DNA of 64,000 nt from Clostridia bacterium. Lineage in GTDB: Bacteria; Bacillota; Clostridia; Christensenellales; SZUA-584. The position numbers and the translations under genes were made by a program. The stretch lies in the NCBI GenBank assembly GCA_003249555.1, contig QKIQ01000095.1, forward strand, positions 35,873-99,872, in the 5' to 3' direction. Positions 37,563 through 45,649 of this stretch are shown piece after piece. The first letter of the stretch is position 1, and the number at the start of each line of letters is the position of its first letter. The notes beneath the pieces are model-generated. The model was not told the origin of the DNA and ran no database searches. It saw only the letters and a list, made by a program, of their open reading frames with translations.

Positions 37563-37922
37563 TCAATCTGAAAGAATCTCATTTTGCACTTTCTTCGTCA
37601 AAGAATGCAAAACAAGCTCGTAAGACTGATCCAGCATGGTTTTTAATATGTTATCAGGAACAGTGCCGTTTAAATCCAAAGAGTTCCAATGGAGTTTATT
37701 CATATGATAACCGGGTCGAATATCCTTGTATTCGCTGCGCAAAAATTCACCGAAAGGAGGTTCAAGCTTAACGGAAATGATCGACCGTCCTTTGTTATCT
37801 TGCCCCTGCAACACAAACATCTTTCCACCAATCTTAAAAAGAAGCGCTTCCCATTCCAACTTGTATTCTTTTTCTACGCCTTTTTTCGACATGCAGTATT
37901 GTTCAATCCAAGTATATTGCAT
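37563..37922 (-). CDS. MmcQ/YjbR family protein
   Basis: A 119-residue protein of the YjbR-like fold. Family features are the KPEWEALLFKIGGKMFVL-type strand (here EWEALLFKIGGKMF), a substrate-like PPFGEFLRSEY region, and PGYHMNKLHWNSLDLNG. Members may bind DNA, but the function is unproven. AGGAAGG lies seven bases before the ATG. It is a stand-alone gene. Confidence 0.85.
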   Translation of the reverse strand: MQYTWIEQYCMSKKGVEKEYKLEWEALLFKIGGKMFVLQGQDNKGRSIISVKLEPPFGEFLRSEYKDIRPGYHMNKLHWNSLDLNGTVPDNILKTMLDQSYELVLHSLTKKVQNEILSD

Positions 37923-38116
37923 AGAACGTCCTTCCTAATCCAATATTTCCGGGCCACTTTAAAAATGGCTGTAAAAAATCATTACGGCTTATGAGGCTGC
38001 GAATTTGGCAGCAATTACAACATTTTAAGCGAGAATGTATTCTTATATAAGAGCTGCTTTTTGCTCTCCCAGATGTGTTTTTATGTTTTCATCAATATTG
38101 CTTTTAGCAAACAAGG

Positions 38117-38150
38117 AAAAAAGGCTCCTGCCCTTAAGACGAGGAGCCTT
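38117..38150 (-). terminator. Terminator after the ACT-like gene
   Basis: On the minus strand AAGGCTCCT and AGGAGCCTT form a perfect 9-pair stem followed by TTTTTT. It is 11 bases past the ACT-like gene's stop codon. Confidence 0.85.
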
Positions 38151-38160
38151 AATTGGTTTT

Positions 38161-38409
38161 TTAATCTAATATCACCATTTTTGCTTTGACACTTTTAAGT
38201 TCATTCAGCGCTTTTTCCAGCCCCAGCAATTCATCCTTATCTCCCGTTAGCTGTAGAATGAGTATTCCTTCTTCAGAACAAACGTTATCTGTTTCATGAA
38301 GCCCAAGCCGAACCTTGATGGAACAGCCGAATTGAGACAATACCTCCTGAACCTTCGGGGAGTGTTCTCTGCGATCACCAATTTTAACGACCATAATATG
38401 ACATGTCAT
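38161..38409 (-). CDS. ACT-like protein, putative iron-only hydrogenase regulator (TM1266-type)
   Basis: An 82-residue protein with the beta-alpha-beta pattern of a small ACT/ferredoxin-like domain: KIGDRREHSPKVQEVLSQFG, KVRLGLHET, then ILILQLTGDKDELLGLEKALN. This is the pattern of the TM1266 'iron-only hydrogenase system regulator' family. GGAG precedes the ATG. It is the gene after rex, and both would fit with the hydrogenase operon 9 kb away, although the ligand and target are unknown. Confidence 0.65.
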   Translation of the reverse strand: MTCHIMVVKIGDRREHSPKVQEVLSQFGCSIKVRLGLHETDNVCSEEGILILQLTGDKDELLGLEKALNELKSVKAKMVILD

Positions 38410-38474
38410 AGGTTTATCTCCTTCACTTTTGTATTTAAAACTGTTTATATCATTATATCCAAAGTCTAAACAGC

Positions 38475-39131
38475 TTATGGCTGTTTGTCTATAGATTTCT
38501 TTAAATGTTTAGAAAGAAAAGCCAAAGATACAGCCATGTTTTCATTTTGGACGAGTATATGCTCGGGCACCTTAAGATGAACAGGCGCAAAGTTCCAGAC
38601 CGCTAATATACCGCTTTGAACAAGCCTGTCGCATACCTCTTGAGCCGCAGGCCCAGGTACTGTGATAATGCCGATATGTATATGCATGCGGTGGCAGAGA
38701 TCTTCGAGCTTATCCATGGTTAAAACCGGTTTGTTGTTGATCGTTGAAGAAACAGGAAGTTTGTCAAACGCAGCCACAATTTTCATGCCGTAATCTTCGA
38801 AACCATTGTATGACAACAGCGCTCTGCCAAGCTGTCCGGTTCCCACCAGTACGGCTTCATTGGCATTGCCGTAGCCCAGAAATGACGATATACTCTTTAT
38901 GAGCTCTGAAATGAGAAAACCTTTCTTGGGCTTTCCGGCGCTTGTGCAGACAGACGCAAGATCTTTTCGCACCTGCACATCATTTAGCCGCATGGCTTTT
39001 GCGATAGTAGGTGCTGAGATATAGTCAGAATCGTCTTTGTTGATAGAATTCAAATAGTTGAGATAATCGGGAAGCCGCTTAAGCGTTTGTTTCGAAATGA
39101 CGGAGAGTTGACTGGCTGAGTCGGCCATCAT
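38475..39131 (-). CDS. rex: Redox-sensing transcriptional repressor Rex
   Basis: A 218-residue Rex repressor. The N-terminal winged helix contains NDVQVRKDLA and GKPKKGF; the Rossmann domain has VLVGTGQLGRAL near residue 95. It senses NADH/NAD and in Clostridia represses fermentation and hydrogen genes. Start may be this ATG or the next one (39128); GGAGG is four and seven bases away. A short inverted repeat CGGTATA-TT-TATACCG (39145-39160) lies upstream and is unlike the known Rex operator. Confidence 0.95.
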   Translation of the reverse strand: MMADSASQLSVISKQTLKRLPDYLNYLNSINKDDSDYISAPTIAKAMRLNDVQVRKDLASVCTSAGKPKKGFLISELIKSISSFLGYGNANEAVLVGTGQLGRALLSYNGFEDYGMKIVAAFDKLPVSSTINNKPVLTMDKLEDLCHRMHIHIGIITVPGPAAQEVCDRLVQSGILAVWNFAPVHLKVPEHILVQNENMAVSLAFLSKHLKKSIDKQP

Positions 39132-39144
39132 GGAACCTCCAATT

Positions 39145-39160
39145 CGGTATATTTATACCG
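39145..39160. promoter_or_regulatory. Inverted repeat upstream of rex
   Basis: Perfect 7-base arms CGGTATA/TATACCG with a two-base gap sit 14 bases before the rex ATG. They look like an operator or part of the promoter. They do not match TTGTTAA-N4-TTAACAA-like Rex sites, so the binder is unknown. Confidence 0.45.
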
Positions 39161-39289
39161 ATAATTGTATATTGATATCAAAAATGTGTCAAGATGCGTA
39201 AAACCGGAAGCATAGACAAACCATATGCTGTCAGGCTTCAAAATAATCCTTAAAAAGAAGCCTCTAAATTCATATTCAAATTGTACCTG

Positions 39290-40204
39290 TTAAATAATAC
39301 CGCTTAGTTTTGATAATACATATTGACCGCTTTGAGAAAGGTTCGTTTCAGTCCAGCTGTCTGGCGGCGCACTAGGCAACAGCGCGGCGCTCGTTTCGTC
39401 TCTGTCGGCAAGGCTCCAGTTACACCAACTGATGTGATGCTTATCAAGGAAATTAAGCCAAACATCGCTCTCGTTTAAGAATACACCGCCGTTGCCGTCG
39501 GCAGCGCTTGTGCCCCACTCACTGGCAAATATGGGCGCTCCCATTTCAATTGCTTTTTTGCATTTGCTGCGAAGTTCATCCCCATGTGTTCCTGCGTAAA
39601 AGTGAAGTGTGTACATGATGTTATCAAATTCAAGAGGATCGGCAGCGCAAATATCAACGTCTTGGCTCCAATTTGGGCATCCCACCAAAACAATTGAATC
39701 GGGCGAATTATTACGGATATATGGAATGATTTTCTGTGCATACGGCTTAACATTTTTGGACCATGTGACTTCCGTCCCGTTTGGCTCATTGCATATTTCG
39801 TATATGACACCGGGAGAATCCTTATAATGCTTGCTGATATTATCAAAGAAGATTCTTGCTTCTTTCATGTGAGAAAGCGGATCGTTATCGTAAAGAATAT
39901 GCCAATCTACGATGGCATACATATCGTGCATCAACGTGTCGTCAACAGCGCGAATCACATCTTTTATGACTGCGCGGTTTGTCAGATAACCTCCTTCCTC
40001 GGTATACATCGCAATCCGAAACACATTGGCACCTGCCTGCTTTGTGGTGAGAATGGATTCGCACCGCGCAAACTGAGGATACCACTGCATTCCGTGGCTG
40101 CTCATGCCGCGAAGAACAACGCTGCGTCCAACCTGATCAATTAGATTTACGTCTGAAACCTCAAGATTTCCATGATAAGACACTCCATGCCATTCATCAA
40201 TCAT
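39290..40204 (-). CDS. GH5 family endoglucanase-like hydrolase without signal peptide
   Basis: A 304-residue glycoside hydrolase of family 5, close to subfamily 2 cellulases: RGMSSHGMQWYP near residue 33, acid/base Glu in CNEPNG near 140, YTLHFYAG near 198, and nucleophile Glu in ASEWGTS near 228. The catalytic domain begins within about 15 residues of the start, and no signal peptide or binding module is present. No start codon further upstream in frame was found, so the enzyme should be cytoplasmic, unusual for the group. It is a single gene with a TTGACA-like box upstream (40261-40266). Confidence 0.9.
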   Translation of the reverse strand: MIDEWHGVSYHGNLEVSDVNLIDQVGRSVVLRGMSSHGMQWYPQFARCESILTTKQAGANVFRIAMYTEEGGYLTNRAVIKDVIRAVDDTLMHDMYAIVDWHILYDNDPLSHMKEARIFFDNISKHYKDSPGVIYEICNEPNGTEVTWSKNVKPYAQKIIPYIRNNSPDSIVLVGCPNWSQDVDICAADPLEFDNIMYTLHFYAGTHGDELRSKCKKAIEMGAPIFASEWGTSAADGNGGVFLNESDVWLNFLDKHHISWCNWSLADRDETSAALLPSAPPDSWTETNLSQSGQYVLSKLSGII

Positions 40205-40260
40205 GCTTACACCGCCGTTTACTCGATTTTATTTATATAGATTATATTACTCTGTACGGC

Positions 40261-40266
40261 TGTCAA
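40261..40266 (-). promoter_or_regulatory. Possible -35 box of the GH5 gene
   Basis: The minus strand has TTGACA, about 60 bases before the ATG. A TATAAT follows with only a 14-base gap, or TAATCT with a 16-base gap, so the match is weak. Confidence 0.3.
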
Positions 40267-40359
40267 ATGCAATAAAATGCGCCAAATGCATAATGCTTAT
40301 CATGCGTATATTTTTTATCATAATGGCAAAAGAATAGAGAGTATGATGGGAGAACAAAG

Positions 40360-41310
40360 ATGACTGTTGGAATACCTAAAGGTCTGCTATATTCCAAATA
40401 TCATGTTTTTGCAGAATCTTTTTTTCGTGCGCTGGGGACAAATGTTGTGACATCTCCGGACACAAATAAAGTCATACTCAATGAAGGAGTTCAACACTGT
40501 GTTGACGATGCGTGTCTGCCGATAAAAATACACCACGGACATGTGCAATGGTTAAAGGATAAGTGTGATTATTTGCTGATGCCGCGCTTTATGAGTCTTG
40601 AGAAAAGGAAGTCCCTCTGCCCTATGTTCTGCGGCCTCGTGGAAATGGTAAAAAGCAGCGTGGACGGACTTCCACCTCTTATCGATTCACCGATATATTC
40701 ACTTGATAAAAAACGTTTGCTGGAATGGGCTTTGCTATCCGGCAGCATTTTTTCAAGAGATAAGAAAGCCATTGCGCATGCCTTTGAATATGCACTAGAT
40801 ATGCAAAGAAGGCATCCAACAGTGCTTAACGATGAAGGCTATACACAACGTATTGGTTTGATTGGACATGCTTATAATATTCACGATGCTTTTGTCAACA
40901 TGAATCTGGTTAAAAAATTGCATGCGATGGGTATCGGTGTGGTGACTACTGAAAGCGTAAGCCGTATTGATATTGATATACAAACACGCAGGCTCTATAA
41001 GCCACCCTTCTGGTATTTTGCGCGAGAATATTTCGGAGCCGCCGTCAGTCTCTGTAAGAATCGGCTTGTCGATGGTTTCATCTTCGTTTCCGCTTTCTCG
41101 TGTGGTGTTGATTCAGTCGTTATCGAGCTGATTATGCAGGAGACGGATTCATTTCCTTTCATGGTATTAAAAGTTGATGAACATACTGGTGAAGCCGCTA
41201 TTGATACGCGCATTGAGGCCTTTGGCGATATGTTAAAGAGGAGGGTTCAAAATGATAATCACTGTTCCGCGGATGGGAAACATATGCCTTGCCGCCAAGG
41301 CGTTTTTTGA
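40360..41310 (+). CDS. Acyl-CoA dehydratase activase-related protein (DUF2229), first half
   Basis: A 316-residue protein of the DUF2229/HgdC-associated group. It begins GIPKGLLYSKYHVF, has CVDDACLPIKIHHGHV near residue 45 and ends with PFMVLKVDEHTGEAAIDTRIEAFGD, the pattern shared with the next gene. Cysteines at about 43, 48 and 86 could hold an iron-sulfur cluster. In many Clostridia, similar parts are fused to the activase. It overlaps the next gene by 59 bases out of frame. No dehydratase is nearby, so the true target is not known. Confidence 0.8.
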   Translation: MTVGIPKGLLYSKYHVFAESFFRALGTNVVTSPDTNKVILNEGVQHCVDDACLPIKIHHGHVQWLKDKCDYLLMPRFMSLEKRKSLCPMFCGLVEMVKSSVDGLPPLIDSPIYSLDKKRLLEWALLSGSIFSRDKKAIAHAFEYALDMQRRHPTVLNDEGYTQRIGLIGHAYNIHDAFVNMNLVKKLHAMGIGVVTTESVSRIDIDIQTRRLYKPPFWYFAREYFGAAVSLCKNRLVDGFIFVSAFSCGVDSVVIELIMQETDSFPFMVLKVDEHTGEAAIDTRIEAFGDMLKRRVQNDNHCSADGKHMPCRQGVF

Positions 41311-42352
41311 AGCTTTACACATTCACTATGTGATGCCTGAGAAGATAAACAAACAAACGTTGCTAAGCGGAATTGCGCTGTCACCGGATGAAATCTGTCT
41401 GCCTTTTAAAATTTTAATGGGTAGCTATATGGACTGCATAAAAAAAGGCGCGGATACCATTCTGATTACAGGAAGCTGCGGCCCTTGCCGTTTTGGTGAA
41501 TATTGCGAGTTGCAGATGAAAATGCTAAGAAAGATAGGGGCAAACGTAAAAACGATTGTGCTTGACGCTCCAAGAGAAATCGGGAAACAGGAGCTTTTAA
41601 GACGAATCGGTTTAATATCAAAAGCCAGCCCATTAAGTTCAAAGCAGAAACTTCTTGCTTTACGTCAAGCATTTCGCATATTGTCGCTTGCCGACAGTCT
41701 CGATGAAAAAGCCCATATGCTGGCTGGTTACGAAGTCAACAAAGGCGATTGTAAAAAAATGATAACGGATTGCTATGAGGAGACGGAGAAATCCCAAAAA
41801 CCGGATGAAATCCAAACGATTTTGACGAATTGCCATCAGAAAATGAACAACATCAAGACGGATACGAGTAAAAAACCGCTGCGCATTGCTTTAATCGGAG
41901 AAATATATTCGATGGTAGAGCCTTTTGCGAATTTGTTTATTGAAGAAAAGCTAATGAATTACGGCGTGAGCTCGAGCCGACTAATCACACCTAGCTGGTG
42001 GGTGAAGGACCTGATATTCAAACCGTTCAAACTTAATTCCATGGCAATAAAACGCGCCGCTCATAGCTACCTGCCTTATAACGCAGGAGGACACGCAAAG
42101 GAGTCAATTGGACATGCCGTGTTATGCCAAAGAAAGAATTTTGACGGTGCAATACAGATTTTTCCTTTGGGTTGTATGCCTGAAATCGTCGTCAAGGCAA
42201 TTTTGCCTGTCATTCAGCAAGATAAGGATTTTCCGATTTTAACAATGGTTGTGGACGAGATGGCAGGCGAAGCTGGATATATAACGAGAATTGAAGCTTT
42301 TCTCGATATGCTTGAAGCAAGAAGAAGAAGAAGAGGAGTGATATCTGCGTGA
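41252..42352 (+). CDS. Acyl-CoA dehydratase activase-related protein, second half
   Basis: A 366-residue homologue of the same family. Its start is ITVPRMGNICLAAKAFFEALHIHYV, CLPFKILMGSYMDC and GSCGPCRFGEYCE are near residues 50-90, and it ends with LTMVVDEMAGEAGYITRIEAFLDML, which mirrors the end of the previous gene. The Cys-rich region near 75-90 could bind an iron-sulfur cluster. GAGGAGG precedes the ATG. The last codons overlap the GTG start of the activase. Confidence 0.8.
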   Translation: MIITVPRMGNICLAAKAFFEALHIHYVMPEKINKQTLLSGIALSPDEICLPFKILMGSYMDCIKKGADTILITGSCGPCRFGEYCELQMKMLRKIGANVKTIVLDAPREIGKQELLRRIGLISKASPLSSKQKLLALRQAFRILSLADSLDEKAHMLAGYEVNKGDCKKMITDCYEETEKSQKPDEIQTILTNCHQKMNNIKTDTSKKPLRIALIGEIYSMVEPFANLFIEEKLMNYGVSSSRLITPSWWVKDLIFKPFKLNSMAIKRAAHSYLPYNAGGHAKESIGHAVLCQRKNFDGAIQIFPLGCMPEIVVKAILPVIQQDKDFPILTMVVDEMAGEAGYITRIEAFLDMLEARRRRRGVISA

Positions 42353-43365
42353 AAAAAGAGTTATTCCTTGGGATCGATGTCGGTTCAGTTAGCACAAACA
42401 TTGTGTTAATCGATATGGACGGCAAGGCAGTTGAAAAGCTGTATCTAAGAACAAATGGACGCCCTATCGAGGCGATATGCAAAGGATTGTCAATCATTAA
42501 AGACAAGCTGGATAAAGATGCTGTCATCGCTGGTGCCGGTACAACAGGCAGCGGCAGGCAGTTGGCTGGTGCATTGATCGGCGCTGATGCCATGAAAAAT
42601 GAAATTACCGCGCATGCTGTCGCCGCTTGTTATGTTGTTCCGGATGTGCGCACGATTCTTGAGATCGGCGGTCAGGACTCAAAAATCATCTTTATCAAAG
42701 ACGGAATGGTATGCGATTTTGCTATGAATTCAGTCTGTGCGGCCGGGACAGGCTCTTTTTTGGACAGGCAGGCCTCGCGTCTGGAAATACCCATCGAAGA
42801 CTTCGGGGGTTACGCACTGCGCGCCAAATCTCCAGTGCGTATTGCGGGACGATGCGCTGTATTTGCCGAGTCAGATATGATCAGCAAGCAGCAGGCTGGA
42901 CATAGCGCTGAGGATATCATTGCAGGATTGTGTGATGCGCTCGTTCGCAATTACTTAAATAATTTGGCAAAAGGCAAGCAGTTAAGCGGCCCTGTGTTGT
43001 TTCAGGGAGGTGTGGCTGCCAATGTCGGCATTCTTTCAGCGTTTGAAAAAGCATTGAAAAAGAAGGTCATTATTCCGCAGCATTATGATGTGATGGGTGC
43101 GTACGGTGCTGCGTTAATTGCCAAAGAAAAAATGGATTCATGTTGCAAAAAAACCTGTTTTAAAGGATGCGATAATTTGAACCGCAAATTTGTCACGGAG
43201 AGCCTCGCCTGCACAGACTGTGCCAATATGTGTGAGGTGGTCAGAATTAAGGCTGATGGCACTTGCATCGCTCACTGGGGAGACAGATGTGGAAAATGGG
43301 GCCAAAGAATGGACACGTCTCATCAAACCGATGATGAAAAGAGTGAAGAATCTGAAGTATCGTAG
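42349..43365 (+). CDS. HgdC/BadF-like ASKHA activase with Cys-rich tail
   Basis: A 338-residue protein of the 2-hydroxyacyl-CoA dehydratase activase family (ATPase of the actin/Hsp70 fold). LGIDVGSVSTNIVLID is at the N-terminus, GAGTTGSGR near 62, and GGQDSKIIFI near 105. The cluster-binding Cys of the homodimer are seen in NSVCAAGTGSFLD and AGRCAVFAESD. A C-terminal tail of about 75 residues has nine extra cysteines. It starts at a GTG overlapping the upstream stop, with GGAG correctly spaced. In the family it uses ATP to inject an electron into a dehydratase. Confidence 0.88.
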   Translation: MKKELFLGIDVGSVSTNIVLIDMDGKAVEKLYLRTNGRPIEAICKGLSIIKDKLDKDAVIAGAGTTGSGRQLAGALIGADAMKNEITAHAVAACYVVPDVRTILEIGGQDSKIIFIKDGMVCDFAMNSVCAAGTGSFLDRQASRLEIPIEDFGGYALRAKSPVRIAGRCAVFAESDMISKQQAGHSAEDIIAGLCDALVRNYLNNLAKGKQLSGPVLFQGGVAANVGILSAFEKALKKKVIIPQHYDVMGAYGAALIAKEKMDSCCKKTCFKGCDNLNRKFVTESLACTDCANMCEVVRIKADGTCIAHWGDRCGKWGQRMDTSHQTDDEKSEESEVS

Positions 43366-43454
43366 ACTTTGTTAAAGAACAAATAATCAAAGAAACTCAT
43401 AGTATACATCATCAAACAAATCATGTTTGTTTTTCGATGAAAGGAGTTTTTTTG

Positions 43455-43835
43455 ATGCCAGATGGAATAAATACATCAACAGGTCCGGAACAACAGATGG
43501 TGCAGCGCGGTTTTCCCCGAAGACGGTTTCCCCAAGGCAGCTATCCCCGAAGACGGTTTCCAATGCGAGTACCGGTTAGACAGCGTATTCCTAGATTCTT
43601 CTATTTCCCGATTGGTTTTCCAACCGGACGGTGCTACTATATAGATAGGTATGGCCGTTGCTGCGATAGGTACGGCCGCTGCTGCGACCGGTATGGCAGA
43701 TGTTACTATGATGATCGATTTGAGGACCGCATGGCTTATGGTCCCAGCCCCACAGGTGGCTGGTACGGCGTTCCGGGTGGTTGGGATATGATGCCGGATT
43801 ATGACGATATGGGAGAAATGGACGGCGAATATTAA
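43455..43835 (+). CDS. Arg/Tyr/Cys-rich repetitive small protein
   Basis: A 126-residue low-complexity protein. It opens with a Pro/Arg region that repeats RRRFP, then has three 7-residue repeats of DRYGRCC type (encoded by 21-base DNA repeats at about 43639-43703) and an acidic Gly/Met/Tyr tail. Such composition is common in spore-coat or exosporium proteins, so that is a guess. AAAGGAG lies eight bases before the ATG at 43455; an earlier in-frame ATG overlaps it and is not used. No membrane segment or known domain. Confidence 0.6.
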   Translation: MPDGINTSTGPEQQMVQRGFPRRRFPQGSYPRRRFPMRVPVRQRIPRFFYFPIGFPTGRCYYIDRYGRCCDRYGRCCDRYGRCYYDDRFEDRMAYGPSPTGGWYGVPGGWDMMPDYDDMGEMDGEY

Positions 43836-43889
43836 AAATACCAGACGCTGCTAAATATTTATCCGTTTAGAATCTTCCTGGCAATGAGT

Positions 43890-43930
43890 AAAAATGGTCG
43901 CTGGCTTCTTCTTATACAGTGACCATTTTT
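43890..43930 (+). terminator. Terminator after the repetitive protein gene
   Basis: AAAAATGGTC and GACCATTTTT form a perfect 10-pair arm with a 21-base loop. The T-rich 3' arm can act as terminator on either strand. Confidence 0.65.
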
Positions 43931-43975
43931 CGAGTAAAATTAAAGTCCTTGAACAATGCAGACTTTGGGTGTGAT

Positions 43976-44320
43976 TCAATAATGCTTTATCGTCTGGTTT
44001 AAATCCAGCAATTCATTTAAATAGTCGACGCAACGCGTTACCATTTGGTGATATTCCTGCATGGCTTTCATATACGTCTTCACTTCAATAGTTTCAAGAA
44101 AAGCTTTATTTTCACTTATTAAGTTTTTCAAATGCAAGGCGACTTGATCCTCAGGAAAATCATGGCGCATCATTCTCGCATTTTCTCTTTCAAAATTCAT
44201 CATAGCTCTGCTTAGCTTTGGGCTTCGCATAATGAGACTTCGCTGCGTCATCATATCATTGAATTCCTTTGTGGCTTTCAGAGCGTTTGCAAGATCCTGA
44301 AGTTCTTTTCTGGGTAACAT
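43976..44320 (-). CDS. YlbF family protein
   Basis: A 114-residue all-helical protein of the YlbF/YmcA (Com_YlbF, DUF964) family; the ALKATKEFNDM start and the HLKNLISENKAF segment fit. In Bacillus, members assist RNase Y in mRNA processing, competence and sporulation. RNase Y is encoded 17 kb away. GGGGGA precedes the ATG. It is a stand-alone minus-strand gene. Confidence 0.8.
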   Translation of the reverse strand: MLPRKELQDLANALKATKEFNDMMTQRSLIMRSPKLSRAMMNFERENARMMRHDFPEDQVALHLKNLISENKAFLETIEVKTYMKAMQEYHQMVTRCVDYLNELLDLNQTIKHY

Positions 44321-44485
44321 CTTATCCCCCTATTAAAAGATAATTATATGACTTATTCTATTGAAATGATAATCAAACTGTGTCAAGGCAATCATTGGTA
44401 TTGATTGACTTTAGAAAGAGAAAAGAATACGTCTACAAGGAGCCATTTGTTCATACTTATGATTAGAACAAAAAGGAGCTCCTTT

Positions 44486-45607
44486 ATGTACTTAATGAAA
44501 ACCTCACAGAAGCATAAGATCGTGCTTTATGTATCGCTGGTCTTTTTTATAATTACCGGCTTGATGCTTTTGATTCTTTGCGAAAATGATTCGAGTCCGA
44601 CCATGAATACGGAAAGTGAGGACTGGCAAGGAATTATAAATGAGTTATTTGTCCTGCGCAATGAATGTGTCTTAAATCAGGATATGGAGACGCTTAAAAC
44701 TATTTTTTTGACGGATGAGAAAAATGGGCGATGGGCATATGAATTTGAGGCGCAAAGAAGCAACTACTTAGCCGATTGGTCAGTGAAGCAAGGCATCGAA
44801 ATAACGGAAATTGCAAGCCGGATAAAAATAAAAAGTGTTAAGCAGGTTGGCCGAGGCTACTCTTTTTATCTCATCTCATCAAATGAATATAAATATGTTT
44901 ATAAGGATGATACTATGACTCAAAATCTATTTCGTTTGGGCGCGTATCATTCGATTGACTTGATACCGAATGAGGAAGATGGCCGATGGATTATCAGCCG
45001 AGAGTGGTATGATGACCCGTTACTGGATTCGATCAATTTGGATAATGCGACCGACGAGATGACTGCGTATATCACAACTCATCCCGCAATTGATATTTCG
45101 GGTATCAGTGAGCAGCGCGTTAAGGCGGTTGAATATGCGGAAATGTACTGCGGCGCTGCTTCGGATGAACAATACGGCTATGAGTATAACAGCGAATATA
45201 CGAATTACAATCCATTGGGCGGAGATTGTGCAAATTTCGCATCTCAGGTTTTGCTCACGGGTGGTTTCAAAAAGAACGGCACATGGAATTATACAGGTGG
45301 AAAAGGAAGCCGCGCCTGGGTCAACGCGCAAGCTCTCAAGAACTATCTTTTATACAGCGGACGGGCTTCATTGCTTGCGTCAGGCAGCTATAAGGACATC
45401 TACCAGTATGCATACAGCCTTCGTCCTGGCGATATCGTGGCGTACGTCAAAAAAGGAAAGGTCACACATGTGTCTGTGGTTACGGGCGCTGACTCCAAGG
45501 GATATCCGCTCGTGAGCTGCCATAACCTCGACCGTTACCGCGTACCTTGGGATATCGGCTGGAGTGGTGACAATGTTCGGTTCTTTTTGCTAAATGTGAG
45601 CTATTGA
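44486..45607 (+). CDS. Membrane-anchored amidase-domain protein (Amidase_6)
   Basis: A 373-residue protein with one membrane helix (about residues 12-33) and an extracellular part. The C-terminal third is an Amidase_6-like papain-fold domain: catalytic Cys in GGDCANFASQ, His in VTHVSVVTG and Asn/Asp in SCHNLD. The middle resembles an NTF2-like domain. Such enzymes are suspected cell-wall amidases. AAAGGAG is eight bases before the ATG at 44486; the open frame extends 81 bases upstream, but no better site is there. Confidence 0.85.
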   Translation: MYLMKTSQKHKIVLYVSLVFFIITGLMLLILCENDSSPTMNTESEDWQGIINELFVLRNECVLNQDMETLKTIFLTDEKNGRWAYEFEAQRSNYLADWSVKQGIEITEIASRIKIKSVKQVGRGYSFYLISSNEYKYVYKDDTMTQNLFRLGAYHSIDLIPNEEDGRWIISREWYDDPLLDSINLDNATDEMTAYITTHPAIDISGISEQRVKAVEYAEMYCGAASDEQYGYEYNSEYTNYNPLGGDCANFASQVLLTGGFKKNGTWNYTGGKGSRAWVNAQALKNYLLYSGRASLLASGSYKDIYQYAYSLRPGDIVAYVKKGKVTHVSVVTGADSKGYPLVSCHNLDRYRVPWDIGWSGDNVRFFLLNVSY

Positions 45608-45649
45608 GTTACTATAGGTAATAATTCAATTTGTCTGTGGACAAAGAAA

